The notes beneath the pieces were generated by a model, which saw only the letters and a list, made by a program, of their open reading frames with translations, had not been told where the DNA came from and made no database searches. From Paragordius varius (taxonomy: Eukaryota > Nematomorpha), in the NCBI GenBank assembly GCA_964247055.1, contig OZ176051.1:12958001-13022000 (forward strand): a stretch of DNA of 64,000 nucleotides, written 5' to 3'. Shown here one piece after another: positions 56,101-64,000 of this stretch; positions within the stretch are counted from its first letter, which is position 1; each line of letters opens with the position of its first letter. The position numbers and the translations under genes were made by a program.

Positions 56101-59072
56101 TGGTTGAAATTAAACATTTTTTTCCTATTTAACAACATCAAATTGGTTTATTAGATTAGGGACAAAATTTGTTTGATATCATATTACCAATTTGCTAAGA
56201 CAAATATGCATTCTGTCTATATATAATATATATATAAAAGGAAATTACATTAAGCTCATTTATTAGGGTATCAGCTTGATAAGGCTTGTTTAATAATGGT
56301 GTATTTAGCGATGAATCAAAAACTGTACTGTGCGAATCAAAATAATCTTCAATCTCCACCAACTCCGGATTGCTCAAAAGGGCTTGGCGGCCAAATTTAA
56401 CTAAATTTTTGGAATATCTAGATAAAAAATAAATGTTATCCAATTATTCAAAATGTTAGTTTTTATCTGAAAAAAAAAGATCAACAACAAAAACATTGAA
56501 TTATCTCAATGTGTACTAAAGGCATTTTTTTATACCATAATAAAATAATGTCAATAATCTTATGAATACATTATGCTTTTAAAAAATCGTAATTATAATT
56601 TTAAATCCCAAATTTTTTTTGAAGGTAAAGAAGTCAAAGGATTTGTAAGCATTTTATATAGCAGTACTAATATATTTATAAAAAATTTAGTTTAAATTAT
56701 GCGAAGGACATTTTTTTTTAAAAAAAATATACCGCTGTACTTTTATAACCTGATTTATGATCTATAACTTATTGTTTAAAACCGCAAATGAGTTATAAAT
56801 TGTTCACATAATCAATTATTATATATAATTTAATGTTGTGATGATTCAATAATTTTTATAGGAAAAATTAAGTAGATTGTAAAAACATGGTTGTCTTTTG
56901 AAATATTTTAACCCTAAAATTTAAATCCGACCATATTAATGATAAAACCCCTCCATTTGGAGTGGTAATGATTTCAGTCAAAGAATTGATATTTCAATGT
57001 GATACAACATAAATAAATTCGATTATTTATATATAGTTCAAACCCCCTTATATATTTTATAATTTTATGAAAGCACACGTGTGCCGTGTTGGGTACAAAA
57101 GTTACAATAAACGGATATGAAAAGTAGATTCTACCTGCCTACCATTTCACCATCCCAACATCCCTTATTGTTTGGGCTAACAGATTCATCCAAAGCACAC
57201 ATGGCATCAGGAACTGCGCTAAAAGTTGAACCATATTTCATCGAATGTTGCCGCCGTGAATACGTTTCAACATTCTTATTATTCTTATTCTTGTCATCAC
57301 TTAATTCTGAGATTTTTTCAATACCACCATCGAACGCCGTCCCAAAATACGATTTAAAAGATGACCTTTTCTGTGGTGATTGTTTAAGGGGTAAAGCTAA
57401 GCGCCATAGACTTTCATTGCGAATGTGTGATAAGGCTTGAGTTAGGATAGAGTTTGTATGGACCAAGATACTTTTAAACCATTCTTCATCCGTTGTTCCC
57501 CCATTCTTTCCCAACAGGTGAGGAATCAATTTTTGGGTTAAATAATTAGTTTGATTATCAATATCATCACTGTGGATAATATTGGTTAACGAATTCGCAT
57601 GAGTATTTATAAATGATGCTACACCACATTTCGTTTCAACCTAGGAGATATATATGTATATAAATATAGATAGTTTTGATATGGTCCTACATTTCGAATA
57701 AATCATTTAAAACAGTGGTTTCCAAAAGGGGGCCGTAGAAAAATCAAGAGGTGGGGGGCGCGCGCGAAAATTTTGAAAAATTATATTAAATATAAAACTG
57801 GAAACAATTTGAAGGTTAATGAGAATCTCAAGTGCAAATCAATATTTGTCTTTGGTATGAAAAAAATATTTGCACAATTTCAAATAAAAGGATTTTATTG
57901 GTTCCGATTTTTATAATATTATAATAAATTTTGATTTATCTTTGTAGTTTTGGGAAAAGGGGGGCGGGGGCAATTTTTTTTTTAAATTGGTAGGACGTGA
58001 ATAAAAAAAGGTTGGGCGCTGATTTAAAATTTATTACTAAAATAACACTACAGGTAGCCTATTGATACCACAGTAGCGTATGATATAAATAAAACAATTT
58101 TTGTCCAAAATTAAATGGTCAATGTAATCTGGTTGGAGTTAATAAAATGTTTAATTTTAACCATTTGTTTTTTTCACCCATACGCAACTGTATGGCCAAT
58201 TGGCCAACTCTAAATAAGTACTGTAATTATGTCTCTAATGCACAATCTTTTTGAATTTTGAGTTCAACAAGCCTTAAATCAATTTATATATATATATATA
58301 TATATAATAGCATCTAGGAGCAAAAAATAAACTTATTAAAAAATAAAAATTATTAAGATACATATATCCCTACCTCCTCACCTTATATTGTATTAATCAA
58401 AAGAAAATATTACTAATATTCCCTAAAAGAAAACTGGGAAGTAATAAAAAACTTTGGTGTATTTGACCCCTTGATATTCCTATCCTATAATCCTTACATT
58501 AGAGCAGACTCACGGCAATTATCCAATTAATTAAATATACGTTTAATGTAAATTACTCCGCATACTAATTACTATTACATTTCGTTCTCAAAATAACGGT
58601 TTCATTTTTACAATAAGCAATAAAACCTTTTTAAATTACAACCCCAAGTGTCTAAAAAAATAGTTGTATGAACCAAAATTTTTTAATCACCATTGAGACT
58701 CTCTTTTAATAAAAAATAAATAAAATGTGAAGAGTGTCCGAAACTTTTTCAGACAATTTTGACGATAAAAGAAAAATTGACAATATATATGTTAATTTTT
58801 TTGAGAGAATAATATCCATATTATATATATATATATATATATATACAAAAATTATGATTTATAAAACCCAAAAATTTATATAAAAAACGACATCCATTTC
58901 ATTTTTCGTTTGTTAAAACATATTTGTACTTTTTTCCTGGAATATGTCTTATATATATTTATAATAAAACGTAAATCGATAATGCTAATATTAAGTCAAT
59001 TTTTGCCATATTTTATGAACAAGCTCTAAAAGATATTTGTCGGAAACTACTAAAGACACAGTAATGAAATTC

Positions 59073-59116
<44 letters not shown>

Positions 59117-62100
59117 TGTTTGATAAATATTTGAAATGACAAATGGATACATGATATAATATTATGATATAACACCATGTATAATTGATAAAAAAGGAGT
59201 GTGAAAATCTCCAAAAAATAGTTTTTAGCTCTTTAATGACAACCTAATATACAGGATATTTAAATCATTTTATAATATTACCAAGATTCGTTATATTGCC
59301 TGTGATATATTTTAACATTCTTGGTGTCCAACTGTTAATTGTTCCACATATATAAGCAAATTTAGCAAGCTTATAATGAGTTATTAAGAAAAAATAATTA
59401 GAGTCAAAAATAATTGGTATGCAAAAAAACGATATTGTTGAAAAGTTTGTAAGTAATTTTTTTTATATTTTTTGGCTAAATTTGGGGAATAACTTTGTCG
59501 CGTTTTACCATTTTCTTTTTGCCTTTGTGAAATAAAGGTGTCATATATGTGTGTCAACGTATAGAAGAAGCAAATTACAGTAGCGTATGACATAAAACAA
59601 TTTTAGTCCATAAAATAATAAAAAAAATGTTTTTTTAAAAAAAAGCAAGGGGATATTATGGATATGTCTATACACAACTAGGGTTGTTCATTTAAAAAAC
59701 GCACTTTTTTATTCTTCTATGTACTAATCTTGTTTTATGCCATACGCTACTGTAAATTATATTGTATATTGTCGTACAAAAGACAAACAAATGTTTTGGT
59801 GACAAAGTATCATTATCCAAGAATTTTTAGTTATGTGACTGTAAATTCAATCTTAACATAATATATAAAGAAATAAGGAGACTCAAAAGATTTATAATTG
59901 AGACGTTCTATTATAAAAATCATAAGTAAAAGCATACACACAAGGACTAATTAAATAAAAAAGATGCATAAAAATATATAAACAATTGGTAAAGTGACTA
60001 TTATGAAAGCATTATAATTTAAAAAACACTATATTAGAGTTTGTCACAAATTAGAAAATAGTATTTATTGAATATCAATTAAAAGCAATTATGATACCTC
60101 ATAGAAAAAAATTATTATCGATTCCAAACGCTTTCATTCATTGGGTATTCGAAATAACAAATTATATGTTAGAAACAAGTTTGTAAAATGTGATTTCTTT
60201 TGAATTTAATAGTTCATTAATTTTGTGAGGGGTAAATCCCTCATTTTTTATACATGCACATTCAATAGTAAATATAGCTCTAAATTTTTAAATTATCCCT
60301 TCACCCAAAATTTAAGTAAACTACACTTTATTCAAAAAAAAAGAAAAACCAATTAATTATACAATCTGTCTGTCTCCCTGTTTTTTTTTCATTCGCCAAA
60401 AAAAGAATAATTAATTTTATGAACTCTCACTCTCTCTCTACTGTCCAACCAAAATTATGTTAGGGTGTAAACGTAAATATTATTTTTTTTCATGAGTGAT
60501 AATAGCTCACTCACACATACATTGAGGATATGGTAAAATGCCTAAAAAGTGCACAAAAGGGGAAAAATAGTAATTATATATACAGAAATATAAATTAATT
60601 TTTTATTTCTGACTCTGTCTATCCCTAAATACATTTGTGTATGACAATAAGCGCGCGTCAGCCAAAAAATATAATACGTATTGCTGGGCTAAGTTTATAA
60701 CTATAATAAAATATTCTATTTTATAGATATAAACTTGACTTTATGATGATTAATATTATATATATATATACATATTTATCAAAGATGTGTCAAGATATAT
60801 ACTAAAAATTTGTAACATAATAATGAGTTGTGGAATGTAAAAAGGTTTTAAGGGCGAGAGGAATGTTTTGTATAAAATTAATCATTATAAACGTTTTTAT
60901 TTGGAAAACAAATCCAATTTTTTTAAAAGAGCCAATAAAATTTGTAGACTATTATCATAATTATAGAGAATTAGATAATTGATTTTGGGCAAAAAAAGTT
61001 ATGGCACCTAAATGCATATCTTTTCATATATAATTAGGAGTATAAAACCCTCTTATTTTATAAAAATGCTAATTTTGGGAACAGGTGTATAAGATATAAA
61101 ATAATGTAGCAGCCAATATGCACTAATGCATTGCGAAAAATCTTATAACCACAAAACATATTATATAATATACATTTTGATGGGCGACCATTAAATCTAA
61201 TTTAACCCCCAAAAATACCAATTTTTATGTGATTAATATTAAAAATAATTTTATGATGCTTAAAATTACTGTTTTTAAAAAATGTAAAAAACGTAACGTA
61301 AAAATCTTATGGGTGCTTTAAAATTAATAACTTTAAATGTTTAATTATCCGTCTCTCGTAAACCCATGTTAAATAATGTTGATTTTAATGTGTAAGGTAT
61401 GAATGTTAAGAAAAAACTTTTGGCAGTTGTGTATACCTCATTTTCCAATCGAGTTGCGTGACCTTTTAACCATTGAATCATGCGCAGGAAAGCAGACGAT
61501 CGTGAATGACTATTACCATTTTTTAAGGTATCGTCTGTCGCATTTAAATTTTGATTTTGGTGCAACAATAGTGTCAAATCACGAAGTTGTTGAAACAAAG
61601 TTGTTAAGATCCATGTTAAATGATTCCAAGCCGTTCCTAATCCCTCGAGATCGGACAGACAGGCTGAAGCTATGTTGTGACACATACCACGACAAATGGG
61701 GAAAGGGGATTTGGGTGGAACCGTCGGTTCTTTAAATCTAAAAATGTTGCAAATAATGATGAATCGAAAAGTAATGCATATATTATTTTAGGTGCTATAT
61801 AGGATGTTGTTAAAAAACTACTTTTGGCCAATTATGTCATTTTTGTGAGATTCTGGGATGTCAAGAGCACACGATTGACAATAAAACATTTTAGTCAAGG
61901 CCCATTCACATTGAGTTGAATAGGACAATTTTGGTTTTTGTTTAATATTTATATATTGGTTTTCATATGATTGAGTTTTATTGTACCGAAGAATTTGCAA
62001 AGGATCGTCATATATCAATGGAAGTAATTGGCGTTGTAATCCATACGCTAATATGTAATAAGTATATTGAAGCATATCAACAAATCGAAGGCGAGTTAAC

Positions 62101-62444
62101 CATTCATTACTAGCATTCGTTTTATGATATAAAGCATCGGTGGTAAATGTATCGGTTAAATTATGGAGGTGATCGAAGTTATTTGATGTGTTGGCCACAA
62201 GCAAATTATCAGGTATATTTGTTAAACATTGTTTATACCTTTCTGTATAATCATTTTTATCGGGGTGCAACACATTGTGTATTATGGCCGGTTTTAACTT
62301 ATCCCATAACCGATGTTTATACGATTGGGTCAAATCTGTCAAGTTTAATAAGGTCGTAAAAGTTGTGGACTGTCGCGTTATGTTTTGGATGGACTGGGAT
62401 AGAATTGAATCATATAAATGATTTTCTGCATCATTTACCATAGA
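53163..62444 (-). CDS. Glypican (GPI-anchored heparan sulfate proteoglycan), 5' end not resolved
   Basis: Glypicans are cell-surface proteoglycans that modulate Wnt, Hedgehog and BMP signalling. Minus-strand exons: 62444-61822, 61737-61437, 57640-57135, 56417-56249, 55967-55627, 54746-54484, 53931-53626, 53395-53163; every junction keeps frame, giving 912 residues counted from the Met at 62441 (family usually 500-650, some dally-like forms longer). The Cys-rich lobe is clear: CEWALTKMFYCQSC (Cys178, 188, 191), then PICRGMCHNIASACL (222-234), matching 'VKPC..YC..VM.GCL'; Cys312, then AVPDAMCALDES and GCWDGEMVGRYS, matching 'LPxxIC...CWNGxxxxRYS'. A dibasic YSRR at 434-437 sits where glypicans are often convertase-cleaved. 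Three Ser-Gly sites (677, 738, 780), two in acidic context, are likely heparan sulfate attachment points. The last 20 residues are hydrophobic (MTFLTIFLGWSIYLKF...), a GPI signal. Residues 480-830 are Asn/Ser/Gln-rich and poorly conserved. The N-terminal Cys motif and signal peptide lie upstream or were missed. Confidence 0.9.
54301..54440. mobile_element. MITE family B, copy 3, in glypican intron
   Basis: 'TTGGGTTATTCGTAACACAG' left, 'ACTGTATTACCAATTGCCCA' right. Only the inner inverted pair is kept. Confidence 0.6.
54771..54794. repeat. (TA)n microsatellite in glypican intron
   Basis: About twelve TA units shortly upstream (in gene direction) of the exon ending at 54484. Confidence 0.7.
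54833..55143. mobile_element. MITE family C, copy 4, in glypican intron
   Basis: TACCATTTATAATTCTAATT at the left and 'GAATTTGAACTGTAAATGGTA' at the right give the complete family C terminus. Three tandem 22-mers lie inside on the left ('TTCACTCTTGAACAATTC' and so on) and two on the right. Confidence 0.8.
55213..55353. mobile_element. hAT-type MITE, short copy, in glypican intron
   Basis: 'GTGTTTAACATGCGGCACGC' left; right 'GGCGCGCAAAACCATTTG' followed by 'CCCCCTG'. Related to 40892-41152. A low-complexity 'GGTTCCGGTTCC' patch follows at about 55390-55490. Confidence 0.5.
56036..56125. mobile_element. MITE family B fragment in glypican intron
   Basis: 'CACAGTATGTACATTTATGT' and 'TAACAGTAGCGTAAGAG' are a B left end; the right end is not recognisable. 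Confidence 0.4.
57713..58021. mobile_element. hAT-type element, 309 bp, in glypican intron
   Basis: Begins CAGTGGTTTCCAAAAGGGGG, a widespread hAT tip; the end GGTTGGGCGCTG is a degraded inverse. It has G-rich subterminal stretches, unusual for this window. Confidence 0.55.
58045..58226. mobile_element. MITE family B, copy 4, in glypican intron
   Basis: 'CCACAGTAGCGTATGATATA' left, 'CCATACGCAACTGTATGGCC' and 'TTGGCCAACTCTAAATAAGT' right; outer TACAG tips are degraded. Confidence 0.6.
58285..58306. repeat. (TA)n microsatellite
   Basis: About eleven TA units in the 3.8-kb glypican intron; further runs at 58822-58845 and 59084-59114. Confidence 0.8.
59573..59757. mobile_element. Family B-related MITE with TACAGTAGCGTATG ends
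   Basis: ATTACAGTAGCGTATGACAT at the left and 'ATGCCATACGCTACTGTAAAT' at the right. The inverted ends are about 35 bp or longer ('AAAACAATTTTAGTCCATA' / 'TATGTACTAATCTTGTTTT'). The tips equal the inner motif of other B copies, suggesting that those are composites. Confidence 0.7.
59758..61436. other. Remainder of the 3.8-kb glypican intron, no other gene seen
   Basis: AT-rich intron sequence between the B-related MITE and the exon ending at 61437. The flanking exons join in phase 0 with no missing family landmark, so no exon is expected here. Confidence 0.5.
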
Positions 62445-62739
62445 CTTTGCCAGGTAAAAAATGTTGATTTGATATACTTCTAAATATATATGATAAAATT
62501 AGCAAAATCTGTCAAATCTTTTTTTGTGAAAAATTATAATATAAATTCCCTCCAAAAAACTTATTAACGATTTTACGATCAAAAAAAATTTTGTCCAGTC
62601 ATATTTATAACTAATTATCGTTATAATCAAGTAATATAATAGTTTAAAATATGTCTTTTCGCATAAATTGAAAATGTTTGTCAAAAAATAATAGATTAAT
62701 CTATGAATGATTATAAACGGTAATATATGTATTAATTAC

Positions 62740-62820
62740 AAATTTTTGTGAAATATATTTAAAACTTATATCCAAAAAAATGATAATGGTAATAGCAAAT
62801 AAAGGGATGCCCGAATCCAT
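62740..62820 (-). CDS. Candidate signal-peptide exon for the glypican
   Basis: Minus-strand ATG at 62820 opens MDSGIPLFAITIIIFLDISF, a short N-terminus followed by a hydrophobic run like a signal peptide. It ends at a GTAATT donor (62739) after 27 codons in phase 0, compatible with the phase-0 acceptor at 62445. Against it: the Cys-rich N-terminal motif that glypicans carry before this point would be missing, and AT-rich DNA easily yields hydrophobic frames. Confidence 0.3.
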
Positions 62821-63649
62821 TGTTTGGCAGTCCGTCTTTGTCATATATATAGGCACTTATAAATATTTTTTACAAACATAATATAAATACTATTTTATTC
62901 ACCAATTTTTTCTAGTTCGTTGCCAATTGTAAAAACTTATTAGGAAAATTAATCAATATTTTTTAAGATTTTATAATATCTGCAGAATTTTTTATTTTTT
63001 GACAATCAAAATATTCGCAAGCTGAATGTTGAACGCTCCTGATTAATAGATTATTAATTTATTAAAAAAGATATTACCATAAATACCAACTTTAAGAAAT
63101 ATTTTTTTCACCAATAAAATATGCGATAAAAATTATCATTACAAATATATTTAATCAGGTTTGAGATAATATAATCAGATAATGTATGTTCTTTACATAG
63201 ACCAATTTACAGTATGCATTTTAATGTCTGTTAAGTAATTTTATTGCCTGCCAAATAACATAAATGGTTTATCAAAAGCGTAAAATACTGACCCACGAAA
63301 TTATTTCGTAGTACACATATGAAAGAAGATGGACGTGAGAATTAACATAGGCTTTAATTTGATGGATATTTTGTAATGTTAAATTTTGGGAATATTATAG
63401 CAATTTATGTTAACATTTGTAATATTGTTGTTACGTATTTAGATGCGAAATTTTGTGGGTTTTTATCTTTGATAAATTAATAAATAGTAAAATACGTATT
63501 TTAAGATATTTATTCCTAGATTTAATAATAAATATTTTTCAACATGCTAAATACCTGTATTAATTAATCTTGGTATTATAATTTTATGTTGTTATTACTA
63601 ATTAAAAAACACAGGTAAATATATATTTGTGAAAATTTAAGTAGATTTT
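62821..63649. other. Upstream of visible glypican exons, no exon confirmed
   Basis: AT-rich. A family B-like 'TACAGTATGCATTTTAATGT' half end is at about 63208. No Cys-rich glypican N-terminal exon was recognised. Confidence 0.4.
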
Positions 63650-64000
63650 TGTCTTTTATGTTTTGCATTATTTTTATCAGGTAAAAATTGCGGTTTTTAA
63701 TAAATTTCCTAAAAATTTAGTTTTTTTTGTTTTTTAGGTTTTGCATTGTTAGTTGTAATTAATTACTACATATTTTGGACATTATAATAAATAGAGGTAA
63801 AAATTGCGGTTTTTAATAAATTTACTAAAAATTTAGTTTTTTAGGTTTTGCATTGTTAATTGTAATTAACTACTACATATTTTGGACATTTTAATAATTA
63901 CAGGTAAAAATTGCGGTTTTTAACAATTTAGTAAAAATTTTGTTTTTTTTGTTTTTTTAGGTTTTGCATTGTTAATTGTAATTAATTACTACATATTTTG
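63650..64000. repeat. Tandem repeat array, unit about 107-116 bp
   Basis: 'GGTAAAAATTGCGGTTTTTA' recurs at about 63681, 63797 and 63903, and 'TTTTGCATTGTTAATTGTAA' at about 63741, 63848 and 63964, with 'ACTACATATTTTGGACATT' between them. A diverged first unit begins near 63610. The array continues past the window edge. Confidence 0.85.

Noticed and set aside
57135-57143. Donor at 57142 after GAAATG for the third glypican exon
   Set aside because: It would force a frame with an early stop in the next exon; the donor at 57134 gives GEMVGRYS, matching the family.
57117-57440. 107-codon plus-strand frame
   Set aside because: Antisense to a glypican exon whose minus-strand reading has conserved Cys positions and correct splice phases.
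61403-61735. 110-codon plus-strand frame
   Set aside because: Antisense to the glypican exon with the CRGMCHNIASACL motif.
63650-64000. Repeat array as CRISPR
   Set aside because: Units of 107-116 bp are repeated in full with no unique spacers, and the genome is animal.
1-64000. tRNA, rRNA or snRNA genes
   Set aside because: I looked for tRNA-like GC-rich cloverleaf blocks and rRNA core motifs and saw none; a covariance-model scan would be needed to exclude them.
1-64000. Retroviral, LTR, Polinton or other capsid-bearing elements
   Set aside because: No integrase, protease, capsid or envelope-like reading was recognised; all identifiable mobile sequence is DNA-transposon, MITE/foldback or LINE.

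Overview
This is a very AT-rich (by eye about one quarter G+C) stretch of an animal nuclear genome. Five protein genes can be read with confidence, and most of the rest is decayed DNA-transposon and foldback-repeat sequence. The animal affinity rests on a complete NPY/NPF-type neuropeptide GPCR and a GPI-anchored glypican, with canonical GT-AG introns and the standard code. The phylum cannot be fixed from the sequence. Introns of 21, 23, 23 and 30 nt, together with a rise in intron length from 5' to 3' in two genes, are unusual for animals. Short 5' introns recall what is known for schistosome flatworms, and introns in the low twenties recall dicyemids, but the long intergenic DNA and large later introns do not fit a dicyemid-like compact genome.

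Layout: 1-1010 is a tandem satellite running off the left edge. 1.0-4.5 kb is a block of TTAA-ended MITEs. 4952-6502 (+) is the Hsp90 co-chaperone p23. 7.6-10.4 kb is repeats. 10444-10706 (-) is LSm6. 10.7-15.2 kb is repeats. 16373-18406 (-) is an intronless neuropeptide GPCR. 18.4-44.4 kb is about 26 kb with no recognisable host gene; it holds palindromic MITEs, a 1.2-kb perfect-foldback element, LINE 3' fragments, a broken hAT transposase and a broken mariner transposase. 44489-49115 (-) is a complete eight-exon dimeric dihydrodiol dehydrogenase (DHDH). 49.2-53.1 kb is repeats plus one orphan exon candidate. 53163-62444 (-) is most of a glypican, whose 5' end was not found with confidence. 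63650-64000 is a second tandem array running off the right edge.

The host genes are functionally unrelated: protein folding, mRNA decay/splicing, neuropeptide sensing, carbohydrate/xenobiotic redox, and cell-surface heparan sulfate proteoglycan. No operon-like arrangement is seen. For p23, LSm6, DHDH and the glypican, every exon junction was checked by reading frame and by family alignment from memory. The resulting proteins are 241, 79, 337 and at least 912 residues.

No rRNA, tRNA, CRISPR, provirus or capsid-bearing element was recognised. The strongest unusual signals are the ultrashort introns and their length polarity, the giant foldback at 32948-34132, two MITE families sharing TTAA-CACTT tips with one nested in the other, and a three-level nest of insertions in DHDH intron 4.
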